A stretch of DNA of 64,000 nt from Gordionus sp. m RMFG-2023 (GCF_954871325.1 NC_088776.1:29746508-29810507), one strand, 5' to 3'; shown: positions 1 to 12,152, counted from the first letter of the stretch. Notes: generated by a model not told the origin, from the sequence alone. Program-made: numbers and translations.

Positions 1-530
1 CGCTAATATCTCCAAGATCTAATTTTTCGAAGATCAATTTGTGACGGAAGGAGTTGGGGCTTAAAGCGTAAGAAGGAGAAAATTCATCGATAATTGTATT
101 TCCAAAATTGGAAACTTTTTCCTTAATTAAGGCAGATAAGTTATTTATTTTATTTTTGGGTTTAACTAGGACTCGAAAACAAAAACTAACCAGGTCTAAC
201 CATAAGGGTAGTGAGGAGAAATCCGAATTCAAATTATTTATAAGTGACGTGAGGAATCTTGATATAGACTCTCGGGCGGCTATAGGGATCCTAGAAAGAA
301 CTGGGGGCTTATGCGAATTAAGGAATAAATCAACAGAGCTTGAGGAACATGGTGGACTGGGGTCATACGAGTGAGGAGCGTTAATTAAAGGATCTGGGCC
401 GTAAGAGAGGGAAAATTTTCCAGAATTGTCGCGGGTGAACCATGTTTCCTAAACACGCCATTTAAATTAAGCGAAACTATTTTTAAGCATACTTGACAAC
501 AAGAGTTAACCATGAGATGGCTTTGAAAGG
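1..530 (-). mobile_element. 5' part of an RLE-type LINE ORF, runs off left edge
   Basis: Reading the minus strand from 448 to base 1 gives about 149 codons with no stop, so the frame continues beyond the window. Residues PPVLSRIPIAARESISRFL match the segment of this LINE family that precedes the reverse transcriptase; the same segment (SRIPKGARLQVARHL) occurs in the copy at 33015-35880. Just upstream, in another frame (about 450-520), a C-x2-C...H stretch (CQVCLKIVSLNLNGVFRKHG) looks like the family's N-terminal zinc finger. A TAG at 449-451 and the frame change suggest at least one break between finger and body. The family match is from memory of related animal elements; the open frame is seen directly. 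No promoter was recognised. Confidence 0.72.
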
Positions 531-539
531 GAGAAAACA

Positions 540-1000
540 CAAAAAAAAATATATATTAACGGATATAATTTTGATTGGAAAAAAAAAAGAAGATATTAAC
601 TAGGGAAATGGGGAAAAAAAATCAAAATTGGGAAGAGAGGAATACCTGATCTATCCTTTCAGAAGTATTATCGAGATTAGAGGGGTTGGTAAATTTGAAA
701 AAATAATAATAAATAAACAATAATATTTATAAAATAAGACTAGGTACATAAAGTATAAAAAGTATTATTACGAACAACAAAAAAAAGGGGGGGGTGTATA
801 AACAAGAAAAAAGGGGGAAAGAAAAAATCAAAAATTGAAAGAAAAAAGAAAGATTATGAACAATCGAAATTAGGAGGGTTGGTAAATTTAAAATAATAAT
901 AAATTAGATGCATTGGCAAATAAAAAAATAATCGAAAATACTGGTAAACCAAGAAATGCAAAAAAAAATTAAACTTTGTCGGGGAAATCTTTAGGGTGTG
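540..1000. repeat. purine-rich stretch with an imperfect direct repeat
   Basis: The plus strand is strikingly A/G-rich. A block of about 40 bp around GGGTTGGTAAATTT followed by AATAATAATAAAT occurs near 670-715 and again near 866-905, about 195 bp apart. It lies just upstream of the LINE reading frame at the left edge and may be its 5' untranslated region. No gene seen. Confidence 0.5.
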
Positions 1001-1155
1001 GTGATGTAAAAAGAATTCAAACTTAAGGAAATTTTTCTACGGCCGCAAAATAGGGAAATCTTAAGGTTGTCTTAGAACTATTCGTTACACAAAAGAAGTT
1101 AAGCGCTTCTACTATTTGAAAAAGAAAGTTTTGATAGGACAAGCCCCCCTCGATA

Positions 1156-1902
1156 GTGCTTTCAGCGAATGTTGATATGTAGTTGGAAGAGCGATAATTG
1201 ATTATTTCGAATATTGTTGGCATAATATTATATCATCTTTGAAGAGTGTAGATTATTATATTTTAGAAATCGACATTTTAATTGGACAAGATGTCTTTTT
1301 TTTGGGAGAATTGAAAAGGGACGATATTTTCCGTGAATGGAGAGAACATTATCTACGACCTTATATAAGAAATTGTTGAAGAAAATCATCGTAGGAAAGA
1401 ATAGTCAATTTCGATAACTATGACCGGGCATTAGTAGAGGCTCAGGGAATAAGAAAATCCAGAAAATATAAAAACCGGAAGAGGAGATACGCTCAAAAAT
1501 AAATAAAATATTGTTTTTTTTATTGCTCGAAAATTGTGCTTTCCGCGAATGTTGATAAGTAGTTGGAAGAGCGATAATTGATTATTTCGAATATGTTGGT
1601 ATAATATTATATAATCTTTGAAGAGTGTAGATTATTATATTTTAGAAATCGACATTTTAATTGGACAAGATGTCTTTTTTTTGGGAGAATTGAAAAGGGA
1701 CGATATTTTCCGTGAATGGAGAGAACATTATCTACGACCTTATACAAGAAATTGTTGGAGAAAATCATCGTAGGAAAGAATAGTCAATTTCGATAACTAT
1801 GACCGGGCATTAGTAGAGGCTCAGGGAATAAGAAAATCCAGAAAATATAAAAACCGGAAGAGGAGATATGCTCAAAAATAAATAAAATATTGTTTTTTTA
1901 AA
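1156..1902 (+). repeat. 380-bp tandem duplication, two copies
   Basis: Copy 1 starts at 1156 (GTGCTTTCAGCGAATG) and copy 2 at 1536 (GTGCTTTCCGCGAATG); they are nearly identical over about 360 bp. Each copy has a plus-strand reading frame ending in a basic tail (FDNYDRALVEAQGIRKSRKY, then KNRKRRYAQK and a stop), with two stops earlier in the same frame. The product is not recognised. Near-identity implies a recent duplication. It could be a fragment of an unrecognised gene or of a repeat. Confidence 0.75.
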
Positions 1903-2031
1903 TTTTAAATTTTTTATTTTTCATGAGAAAATTATTTATTTTTTAATTTGACAAATTATTTTTCTTTGTTTGGAAATTAATTAAAAATTAGTGGAAACAT
2001 GCCTCAAAAACAGCTTTAAAAAACCTTCAAT

Positions 2032-2090
2032 TTGGAAATGGCTATAAGGGTATATCCAGAATTTTCATATAGGGGAGTGGGAAGATCTAT
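2032..2090 (+). repeat. degenerate hAT terminal segment
   Basis: ATATCCAGAATTTTCATATA followed by GGGG resembles the outer 40 bp of the hAT element starting at 20348 (TATCCAGGATTTTCTTATAG then GGGG). No partner end or target duplication was found, so this looks like a solo, decayed end. Confidence 0.35.
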
Positions 2091-2215
2091 TTGTTGGGTT
2101 TTTAGCCATCAATTTTATTACAGGCCTTTGGCATTTATTGTAGACCTTTGCGTATGTTACATTTTTATAAAACTAATTTTGGCTCTTTACATCTTTTTTT
2201 ATAGTATAATATAAA

Positions 2216-3133
2216 TAACGAAGTTTGTTTTTTTTTGAAAAAAATGATGAACAATGTTCCTTTTATTTTAAATTTGAACGTGAACGCGTTCCTTTTTGAT
2301 GAACGGGTGCTTGTTTTCTGTTCGTTCAATTTTAGAAAATCTTATTTTATTTCATTTGAAAATAAATATTTATTTAATATTGATCAAAATTTTTTAAGAA
2401 AGATGGGTTATTTTTTAATCAGTTGTTTCCTTTTATCAAATTTGAAAATTTTGTAACGAGCCATTATTTCCATCCTATACTATAATTTATTAATTTGAAT
2501 ATTATTATTTATGGATTAGCATAAGCATAAATATTATTTCATCATCAATAACTGATTCTGAATATTCAGAATCAGATGAATTAAAATTACCATGGCCCAA
2601 ATATAATAAATATTTTACAGTAACATCATATATTCAATAAACTAATTCTATCTTTACCAAATGTAAAATGTGTACAAAAAAGTATAACAGTTCCAAAATC
2701 TTCAAGTTCTAATTTAAAGAGATACTTGATTATAATATTTATTATTTTATATAATAATAACTAAGTATCCTGTTTAATAATTTATTTTAAATTGTTGTAT
2801 TTCATGGGCTTATTTATCTTTAGTGTGATTATTTAAAATTTCACTTTAATTTTTAATTTTTATCATTGTTTTTAATAGTTTAACACAATTTAAAATATTA
2901 TAAATATATATATTTTATTTATAATTAAATTTTATGTCATTAAAGTTTTTATATATTAAAAATTAATATAGAAATTATTTTTTATTCACATTTATTTAAA
3001 ACGTGGCTAATATATTGTGCTAAAATATATATGGTATTAATTTTTATTAAATGAAATTTAAAAAAAAAATTATTTAAAAAGTTTTGAACGAACGTGAACG
3101 CGTTCAATTTATTTAAATAAGTTTACAGCATTA
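2216..3133 (+). mobile_element. internally deleted hAT element with BED zinc-finger remnant
   Basis: The element is bounded by an 8-bp direct repeat AATATAAA (2208-2215 and 3134-3141). Its ends are TAACGAAGTTTG and, inverted, TAATGCTGTAAAC. Both ends carry the sub-terminal motif GAACGTGAACGCGTTC (about 2277 and 3090). Inside, 2540-2720 on the plus strand encodes an acidic leader, then KYFTVTSYIQ, then C-K-M-C and, after a one-base frame shift, SSSNLKRYL. That is a BED-type zinc finger, the usual N-terminal DNA-binding domain of hAT transposases, with one stop between W/F and C-x2-C. No catalytic domain remains, so the copy is non-autonomous. The target duplication is A/T only and could be chance, but the finger and sub-terminal repeats agree with hAT. 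Confidence 0.68.
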
Positions 3134-3305
3134 AATATAAATAATAGAATGTCAGTAGAGAAGAGAGGAGAGATGCAAGCCCTAAAAGGCCAGTCAATAA
3201 AATTAAAACTACTTGATAATATTGAATAAATATAATCTCATTTAATTCCACTTATTTACCTTAATGCTATATATAAAAATAATTTTTAGAAGATACTTTA
3301 AAACA

Positions 3306-3990
3306 ATATTAATTTTTCAGGAAAAAATATTTGGGAAAGGATAAGTTACATCCGCGGAAGCATGCGCTTTTTCATATGGCGCTTTTGAGGTGCTAATATT
3401 GATTATTTTTAAATATAAAATGATATATATATATATTACTGCAACTACTATATCGATAAAAATATGCCATAATGAAAAATAATTATAAAAACTAAGGAAA
3501 TCTATCGACAATTTAAACAAGTAAAGAATGGATTAAAATTGCAGTAGGATATAGGCAAAAAAGAGCAATTACGTGGAACAAAGTCAACATTTTAGATTTT
3601 CACAGTATTTTTTTTAAAAAAATTTATCACGAAAAATTTTTAACATAGCAAACAAAAATCGCGAATCCTTATTTCTTAAACAAAAACTTCAACTAGAAAT
3701 TTTTAAACACAATTATACTTAATTTAGGTACATATTCATTATTAAATTAAGCTTTTTTTAGAGCCTTCGATACTTATAATATATATTTATTTTACTTAGT
3801 AATTTTACATATTTTTATATACTTGATTTAATATTTTAGTGTTTTATCATTTTATAAATAAATAAAGTATCAAAATTATTATATAATTGTATAATTTTCT
3901 TGAATATTTATCTAGATGTATACAATTTTAAATCCTGTTGTTTCATTAATCTTGATTTATATTTTTTTACTGTTGAACCTAAGTTTGTTT
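3306..3990 (+). repeat. dispersed repeat, copy 1 (uninterrupted)
   Basis: Segments here recur in the same order and orientation at 25697-27190. The clearest are 3306-3490 against 25697-25870 (TGGGAAAG, then CCATATGGCG-like and ATTACTGCAACTACT) and 3895-3985 against 27070-27180 (TTTCATTAATCTTGATTTAT). In the second copy a hAT element sits between them. In copy 2 the first block has an open plus frame (WERMSFTRKDQLSHVAFELY) that is broken here. The family is not recognised. Confidence 0.6.
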
Positions 3991-5086
3991 TTTCCATTTC
4001 ATTATTCCTTAAGTTAATTTATAAACTTTTGTGTTCTTAATGGACGTCGCCATCATTTCAACATAATCTTCCCATATTTTATCTTAAGATTAATTTTGTG
4101 GTATAATTCTTATTTTTTCCTATAATATATTTACTTCAATCTTTTCTGTTGAATATATATATATTTATATTAATTTTGTAGGGAAGGCTGCCCTGTTTGT
4201 ACCAAATAACGAGGAATAATTGGTGAGGAATCAGATTTTGCAATATCTATAAAGATGATTAGAAAAAAAATAAGTTAAGAAAATATTTATATAATAAAAA
4301 AATATAATAACAAAATATTTATCAGAATTAAGTAAAAGCTCTGGCATATTTTTTTATAATATTAAAATAAAAATTAATACATAAAATATAATATATACAA
4401 AGAATTAAATAAATATATGTTTGCTACTGCAGCAATGTGCTAATATTAAGTTTTTAAAAATATATCGTTGAACGGGACTCGAAATTAGCATTTAACTAAA
4501 TCTCGCATCTGTCGCAAAAGGTTTTAGCCTTTACAAATAGGAGCGAGACAAAATGAGATAATTTTTTTAAAAATATTATTAAAATCTTTATTATCATATG
4601 ATTATTAGTAATCTTATATTCGTTATGAATTAATTAATTTAGCGGTGTTGGAATAATAAATTGCATTTCATAGCTCAAGCATATGAATTATATATATATA
4701 AGAAGTAATGTTTAAAACTTTGTTTCTGAATAAAGGTATGTGCTGAATAATAGGTATCTATGTTTGAAGGTTTTAAACATATTTTCTTTTCATAGGCTTA
4801 TGAAATTATATAAAATTTGATTTTTAACATTTGGAATGAAAAGAATTTGCTAAAGTTGTGTTAAAGTTAAATTTCCTTTTTTAGTTATCTATTGCATTAA
4901 TGATCAACATTTGGGGAAATATTCAAGAATCTCACTTAATTCGTTTTAATAATTTCCTTTCTACTGACATCATTAAAAAGGCTCCTAGATAATTCTGCTC
5001 AATATTTGCCTTGCAGTCAATTTTTAATTATTTAAGATAATGTGAGAAGATATTTATATAAGTGGGTATAATGGATGTGTTTGCAT
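3991..5086. other. A+T-rich stretch, no gene seen
   Basis: Only short AT microsatellites (for example near 4155 and 4690) and a small less A+T-rich patch at about 4181-4230 are visible. The patch begins after a TTTTGTAG that could pass for a 3' splice site, but its open frame is only about 13 codons. Confidence 0.4.
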
Positions 5087-5660
5087 TAGAGGTCTGCAAT
5101 GCAGTGCACCCCATAAGCTCGCCGGCTCAATGTTTCAAAAAATTTACCCAGCCAGTCTACCGCGCATAATTTTTTAATAAATATACCCGTCCCCCGCCCA
5201 ATAGTCGGGAAACATTTACCCGTCCGCCCCGCCGCTTAATCCAAAATTTTTTAACAGTCCGCTTATAAATTTTTTTTCCATGTAAAAAATTAATATGCCT
5301 ATTCTTTCAATTTTTTTAAGCATCTAATAAATAAAATTTTAGTTTCAACGCTAATACACCCCTTCAAAAAAGTTTATAATTTAGGAAATTATTATATTAA
5401 AGATTAATAAATATTCAATATAAATTATGGAAAAGGAATTTGTTTGATTAAATAAAATATTTATGAAAAATATAAAATTAATAATTATGATGAAAACATA
5501 ATAATGAATCCACATTTTATGGAAACGCGTTCTTCTTTCTGAAAACTTCCAGCAATGCCAAAGAAGCATTAGTGGCCTGCAATTGTCAATATTTTTCTAG
5601 CCAATCTTGATATTGGTAAATCTTTTTCTTGTCGTTTCCACCAAAATAGAATATAAGTTT
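5087..5660. mobile_element. truncated hAT-type MITE of the AGGTCTGCA family
   Basis: The left end TAGAGGTCTGCAATGC follows GTTTGCAT. The outer 200 bp alternate GC-rich blocks (GTCCCCCGCCC, CCGTCCGCCCCGCCG) with poly(A/T). The interior 5280-5650 matches the reverse complement of 36940-37230 over several hundred bases (for example AATTTCCTAAATTATAAACT on the minus strand). The matching stops near 5650 and no right end is found, so this copy is truncated. Confidence 0.65.
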
Positions 5661-5829
5661 GAAGTATATCTTCCTCTAGATGAGATATTAAAATAAGTGA
5701 AATCATTAATATAAATAAAAAAAGTATTTAAAAATTTATATTAATTGTAAATTTTGAACTAAAAAGTAGCTTATAATCTTGCTAAATTATTCAAATCAAA
5801 CTCGTTACTTTAAAATCTAAATATTTTGT

Positions 5830-6560
5830 TATGTCATTAGGTACGATGCTCTCCTCTGTAACAATCTCATCCTCCCATCTGTTGTGGTTAATTTTAACGT
5901 AAATGATTCTATATCAAACGGCATATATAACTTAATACCCTTTAATTAAATTCACTTTGGGAGAAATAAGTAAAATCAGATTTTCATCCACGTCGAACTT
6001 ATATCCTTCCATTCAAATCAAATCAACATGTTTTCGATAAATTCTTTTTACTTCATTAATTTCTTCCGATGACAAACATTATTAGTGTCTGAACTTTGGT
6101 ATTAAAAAGTGTATTTATTTTAAAATGTTTACTTAAATAACAAATAAAAGTTGAAACATTGTTTAAATTTTAAAAATCAGGCCCACCTTCTGGATGAATC
6201 AAATATTCTATACTCTTCATCATGCCAATGATTGTTATAAATTCTAGTAAATGAAATTAGTTAATCTTGTATCTTTCAAAGCCTTTTTAATTATATTCTT
6301 CCGTGTAAATTTCATCAAAACTTCTAGGATTGTAATATTGAGCGTAGATATTGATTTATAAAAAATCTCTGTGTAAAACTAGTCTCTATCTGATCAATGA
6401 TAACATGAAATACTTTCCATTCTATCAATTTGGAGAGTCATTTGAGCATTTATCTGTACATTACTCAAAACAAATTTATTCTCTGCTTCGGTATTTCAGT
6501 TTCCGTGCATAGATCATCGGATAATATCAAATCGTAAAATTTTTATTGATAGGTAACACC
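5830..6560 (-). pseudogene. possible decayed hAT transposase middle region
   Basis: Minus-strand frames give WKVFHVIIDQIETSFTQRF at about 6400, then NHWHDEEYRIFDSSRRWA at about 6190 and LSSEEINEVKRIYRKHVDLI at about 6050, with several stops and shifts. The first resembles the block of TTF-type hAT transposases where a Y/F-x-x-x-x-D-x-I-x-x-L-x-x-R-F segment precedes the C-terminal dimerisation domain. No ends or target duplication were found. It could instead be an unrelated decayed gene. Confidence 0.3.
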
Positions 6561-8079
6561 ACCTTTGAAACTTTTATATGTATTGAGAGGGAAAATTTAT
6601 AGAATTTAAAAAAATTTAGAATCTTCAACCCTTTTCCAGTCAATTATTGTAAATATTTTGATAGTGGCTTAATTATTTTAAAAATTTTTATAAAAATTGA
6701 TGACGTAGAGTTTTAAATTAGCATAACTTTTCTAATAAAGCTTATGATTCTGAAGTCGTTTTTGCAACAATATGTTTTCAGCTATATATTATATTTAGCA
6801 AATCCTTTTCATAATATCTTAAAAACCGCTTTCTCCATCTTGTTTCCCTAATTTTTAGGCCTTTTTGAACCAATAATAAATTACTTATTATACTTGTATA
6901 ATTCCAAATTCTATTCTTATATAAGATTCATTAAAGCAAGCCTATTAATCAATCTGAATAGATTTTTAGCTTTAAGACTATCGCATGTGAAATTTTATAA
7001 ATATTATATCATAGTGTATTAATTCATATATTTAATTTAATAAAAATATTTCATTTTAGTTAGGAGGAGGGAGGTTATAAATTTTCCTAATGTATATAAT
7101 ATGTTAAAATATTCCGATCAACTAGTATTTTAAATCAAGGACAGGGAATTTTATAAGCTATACTTGTTAATTTTATTTTAACTTGAAATCACTGTTTTGT
7201 TTGTGTGTCTCAAAATATTAATATTTTATTTTTATACCAAAATAAAAATATATATGAAAGAAACATCACTTTTTTAATAAAATCTATTTTATCAATTAAA
7301 ATATTTTTACCGGTTTTAGTATTGTTACGCCTATTTATTAGACAAAAAATAATAATATGAATAAAATGTCTTCCCTATTTAATTTCTATTGTATCCATGT
7401 TTTAAGAATCAATGAAAATAATGAAATGGTTTTATTTTCCGATTCCTAACCTTTAAATTTAATTTTTAATTCCTTTATAACGCTTAATTCCACCAATATA
7501 TAAAAAAAATTTAATTTATTATATAAAAAAATAGAAATTTAGATTTTAAACCAATTTTTAAAATAATCTTTTTTATTTCCTAAAGCCCCTATATTTTTAA
7601 AATCTCGAACCCCATGGGATTTTTCCCACTAGGTTTACTGTCCAGTTCGCCCCATCATGCTGCAAATATTAATAAGTTATCACAAACAAAACCAAAAGAA
7701 ATTAAAGAAAAAGAAAATGCCATCAAGCCAACAGATTCTGCATTTAAAAAACATGTTCATAAACAAAATCTATTTAAAAATCAAAGAATTTTAGAAATTT
7801 TTAGTTAATTTTCTTGAAACCTTGTCTAAATAAAGGAATGAATATATCAGACTATTGTAGTAGGTGGTTTTATTAAGGGGGGGGGGTGGCCTTTAGCCCC
7901 TAGAAACACTTTTGAAAATATTTTCTTAACAAAGGCAATTTTCGAAGATTTGAATGAAGGTTCTTGTAAGATGATTGAATAAGTTTTTTTTAAAATAAAG
8001 ATCATTTTTTTAAAATATTTCAAATGAATTCCCGCAATTAAAATTTTTATTTATTAGTTATTGACAATACTCTCATCCT
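6561..8079. other. no gene seen; homopolymer G tract
   Basis: The stretch is A+T-rich without a recognisable reading frame. A 64-codon plus frame at 7614-7808 has no recognised domain and lysine-rich composition typical of chance frames in AT-rich DNA. A run of ten G lies at about 7877-7886. Confidence 0.35.
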
Positions 8080-8430
8080 TTGCGCCAATTAGATGGCTTA
8101 ACTTCCGTGCCTTGGTCTTTAGGGAAATCCTTAATTTGGGACTTCACATGCGTATCTTCTTTCCCAAAAAATTTAAATTCTAATCCGGTTGATATAGCCG
8201 AGAAAAAAAAAACAATGAAATATTCCAAATTCACACATTATATTTTTACACCGATCGTTATCTCTTCCCTTGGACATATGCCAAGCGGAACTTTAAAGTT
8301 CTTAAAAAATATAGGCGATAAGACAAGAGCCCTTACGTCAGAACCAAAAGAATTCTATTTTTTAAAACAAAACCTACAAATCACTATTTTAAAATATAAT
8401 TACTCATGTTTTTTAGGAACTAGAGTCCCA
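8080..8430 (+). pseudogene. RLE LINE C-terminal fragment (endonuclease region)
   Basis: A stop-free plus frame reads LDGLTSVPWSLGKSLIWDF, later FTPIVISSLGHMPSGTLKFL and SEPKEFYFLKQNLQITILKY, ending LGTRVPP. This is the C-terminal block shared with the LINE copies at 8880-9860, 33015-35880 and 56340-58295. The R-P-D-G...W-D pattern fits a PD-(D/E)xK restriction-like endonuclease; here the P-D is L-D, while the W-D aspartate is kept. About 117 residues are preserved. Nothing upstream to about 7600 matches the reverse transcriptase, so the copy is 5'-truncated, as is common for LINEs. The family assignment rests on comparison within the window and memory of animal RLE elements. Confidence 0.75.
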
Positions 8431-8709
8431 CCTCCGTTTTTATATAATATTGTTTTATTTTATTTTATATTTGATATGATAATTTTAAAATTATTTTATT
8501 TGAATAAAAAAAGTATTATATAAAAAAAAATCTAAAAAAGAATAAATCGATTAAGTAAACAATTTAAAAAAGACAAAAATAAGTATTTTTTTAAAAAAAA
8601 ACATGGGGGATGGGGCAAAAAATGGACTCTCATTGAGATCCAGGGAAAAAAGATAGTTGTCTCTTTTATTTTTATTATTTAAGGGGAAAAAACAAATATA
8701 ATGAAATAC

Positions 8710-8842
8710 AATATTTAGTATTTTTAAATAACAAGTAACGCGTTACTTTTTTTAATAGCCAGTAACTCGTTCTTAACGTGTTTCTTTTTTCAAGCGTAAA
8801 GAGTAACAGGTTTCTCTTTTGAAGTTTAAACTTGAATCGTTA
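8710..8842 (+). repeat. solo end of a GTAACG-type hAT element
   Basis: AAGTAACGCGTTACTTTTTT, AATAGCCAGTAAC and GAGTAACAGGTTTCTCTT repeat the sub-terminal pattern found at 12015-12140 in the element 10728-12152, in the same order and orientation. No second end was found. Confidence 0.55.
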
Positions 8843-8879
8843 TTTTTTATCTGAACTGAACTAATATTCGTTTCAAGTT

Positions 8880-9865
8880 GGATCGCTAGAACTCCATTTT
8901 CAAGAATTTATCCTGTACCTTCTAGCTGTTTTCCATCAAATCTAGATGGTATGAGTATCAATTCCCCTATATCATTAAGTATTTCAGCCTTTTTATCCTC
9001 AATTGCTAAATTTTGAAACACACATGGAGACTTGAATACTATCGATTCACACCATATGGCAGCATAAGACCACTGGAGCATAAATGATCCAAGAAGCTCA
9101 TATCCAAATTAGACTGGAATTTACCATTGATACAGGATTGCGTAGAATACTTACACTTTAAATTTGTTCAAAGGAAATCACCCGCTCTTTCTCCGCTTAA
9201 ACCCAACCTGTATAGAGAAACAACAATACGACTCTTATGCCAGATTAAATAATTTCAGCGTCAGCCATATTGCACCTAGGTTACTATGTTAGAAACAATA
9301 CCTAGTTCTAATTTAGCTGTTACTGACCAACGAAGAACTTGAAAAAGCTATCGGTTTCGTTTTGGCTATGAAATCGTAACTCAGACTTCATTTGTTCTTC
9401 GTGAAGCTCATATCGATAGCCAGGGAACCACCCTCTACACTGTTGCTTTTTAAAAAGCATATTCCCAGAGACTATGCCATAAATTCGATCATCAATAGAA
9501 TCTTGAGATCCACAATTCCTTCCACGCTGGATCCCTATGGCTTCAGCCTTGATAATCAAATCAGATGCGATGGGATAACCCTAGCCCCTTGGAACTAGGT
9601 ACACCCCTCGTGTGGGATTATACTCGTATAGATCGTTTGGCAGATCTTTTTCTGTCAACTCCATCGAAAGCAATAAACATTTTGTTCCGGTTAGTTTTAA
9701 ACTCAAGGGATCATTTGTACCCCAAGCCCTAAAATTATTCAAAACAATAGAACAAAGGTTACGTTTAATCACAGGTGATCCAAAAAAGGGTTACTTACGA
9801 CAAAAAATATCGATGGAAATGTGCCGATTCAAATGTATATCTATGCAGGGTTATTAAGTTCCACC
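8880..9865 (+). pseudogene. RLE LINE, 3' half
   Basis: Plus-strand frames carry, in order, a post-RT block (LDGMSINSPISLSISAFL, about 8940), NEELEKAIGF (about 9330), a decayed zinc-binding block with GNHPLHC (about 9425), RDYAINSIINRILRST then IPSTLDPYGF (about 9470-9540), DGITLAPW...WDYTRIDRLA (about 9568-9645) and TGDPKKGY...LRQKISMEM (about 9772-9820). The order is that of the C-terminal half of RLE LINEs: cysteine-histidine cluster, then endonuclease. At least four frame shifts or stops separate the blocks, and P-D of the endonuclease is C-D. It lies 450 bp downstream of another fragment of the same family in the same orientation, so these are two insertions or one disrupted copy. Confidence 0.75.
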
Positions 9866-10727
9866 GACCTAACCTAAATATTTTTTTTTAAGTATTCTTT
9901 ATTTATTTATTTTTTAAACATATATTTTTTTATATAAAAAATTTATCTTATTGTAATCTTTTTAAATAATGAATTTGAAAATAAAATGATATTATATATT
10001 TATAATAAATAATTGAGTTATTCATTTAATTCATTTAATAGGTCATTAGCTATCCACCATGAACAAAAATGGCTAATGAAAAATTTTTTTCCTCGTTTTA
10101 TTTTTAATAATTATATTGCCTTACTTAATTCATCATCAGGTTGAGATATGACATGAATTCAAAATCACCTAAAATTCATTTTCCTCTTTAATTGCTAATG
10201 ATTACTTTTTTTATCGATAAAATTATTTTTAAAAAATTAAATTAGTAATTAAATATTCCAAGCTTATTTTTTCAACATAAATTTATACTAATAAATTGAA
10301 CATATATACTAATTCTTTAGAAAATTTTAAGTTCAAGTACATATTAAAATATGAACATTTATCTTTTTCGGAATAAACACCTGTATTTTTTTAAAAAAAT
10401 ATTAAATTATTTTTATGAAAGGGATTAAGAAGAATCTACCAAATATAATCTCTATTATTTGTGTTTTTGGTTAATCTTTATTTCATCAGTTATTTTGAAT
10501 TAGGAAGGAAGGGATTTTTTAGGTTTGACCCGCCACATCTCCGGAACTAATGGAGTTAGAGTTTAAAAAATTAATTGTTTAAGTCCTCACAATATATATA
10601 ATCATCATACAGTTACATTCGATTAAAAAGAGGTCCTGACAAATCCACTAAAATTCTGGAAAAATATAAATTTACTGGCAAAATTTTCTAATTTTATTTC
10701 TAGGAAAAAACATTTAATATTAAAATT
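9866..10727. other. A+T-rich spacer, no gene seen
   Basis: No coding similarity or terminal repeats were seen. A short segment near 10642 (CTGACAAATCCACTAAAATT) recurs imperfectly near 12435. Confidence 0.35.
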
Positions 10728-12152
10728 AACAACGGCGTTACCTATTTTGACGAAAAATAACGCCATTCGTTTCCTTCTTCTAGAGGTAACGAGTAATGTA
10801 TACGCGTTTATTTTTTTGAGTTACTGTAAACACAAAACGTTACTTCAAATTTTTCTTAAAAAATATGGAAAAAAATATAAAATTACTTTTATTTATTTTT
10901 CAATAATAACTAATTTAGGCCGAGTTTTTAATTCACATCAACCATTTCCTTCATTTATATTTTAAATTTTCGTTCAATTGTACATTTTCTTCAGGTGAAG
11001 ATGTGTAAAGCCTGCTATGGCTTTAAAATGAAACATATTTTACACAGATGAAAAACGAAGGGTGCAAGGTTTTCACTTTGTAAATGTAAATTGTATCCCA
11101 ACTCAAATATTTTAACCTAGTAGAATAAACATTAGCATCCTCCAAACTGTGCAGCCATTTTTAAAGAAAAAATTGGATATCTGTTAAACTGGTTATAACA
11201 AGATGAAACTCTTTCTATAACTCAGTGAAATTAATATAGTATTATTAAGGGGATGGCCACAAATTTGACGAATCTTGTGATAATTTCAAATTATAGAGAT
11301 TTTCAGATATTGACAAGTCATTCATTGATGAATATTGTATGGCTATATATATGATTTTATAGACTATGGAACCTATTCCTACGTCTTTTTCGATTTAAGA
11401 GAGAGAAGAGAAAATGCATTTGGGAAATCTTCCCAAGATATCTATTATTATATTAAAAAATAATAATTTCATTTTGTAAGCCACTTATTGATGCAATTCA
11501 GCAAGACAAATAAAAGGTGTACAGCTGAAGTATTGTTCACAATTTATATTTTAATAATATTTTATTTCAATTGAATGTATATTATCAGCAATAATTCACC
11601 CGCTATTTAAATCAGACTCGTAAAACTAGATGTCAGCGAAGGAAGTAAGCTCAACTTATTTCCTGTTTGGGGAAAAATCTTGATAAAGTAAAAACAACAC
11701 ACGTACAGATTATTTTCTAATAAAAATTTTAAAAAAATTGCGCTGAACGTGTGTTTAGAAACAGCGAAAGCTGTGTTTAACACAGCACTCTTGTTTATCT
11801 GATCAAAATTCAAAATCAATTGTTGCTTAAAATAAATATACAAAAAATATTTTATCTTATAATTATATTATTTTTGTATTATTTTATTTATAAATCATAT
11901 ATAATAAAAGAATTATTATAAAAAGATATTTTATTATATATTATTATTAGCATAATTTTATATATATATTATATAGAGGGGAAATTTTTTTTTTATATAT
12001 AATATTTAATTTTAAGCAACGAGTAACCTTAAACTATTTTGAATAGCCAGTAACGCGCGTTCCCTTTTTACAATGTAACTGAAGGTAACGCGTTCCTTTT
12101 TTCAGACATAACGAGTAACAGGTTTCTCTTGAAAGTAACGTTTACTGCACTA
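10728..12152. mobile_element. non-autonomous hAT element with GTAACG sub-terminal repeats
   Basis: The 8-bp flanks ATTAAAAT (10720-10727) and CTTAAAAT (12153-12160) agree at seven positions. The ends are TAACAACGGCGTTACC and, inverted, TAGTGCAGTAAACGTTAC. Both ends carry clusters of GTAACG or CGTTAC motifs (10735-10850 and 12015-12145), likely transposase-binding sites by analogy with hAT elements. The interior has no transposase similarity. ORFs such as 11607-11843 on the minus strand are unrecognised. Confidence 0.65.

Noticed and set aside
4181-4250. Possible host exon after a TTTTGTAG acceptor
   Set aside because: The open frame is only about 13 codons and nothing else supports a gene.
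7614-7808. 64-codon plus frame, Lys-rich
   Set aside because: No domain, no homologous copy and composition expected by chance in A+T-rich DNA.
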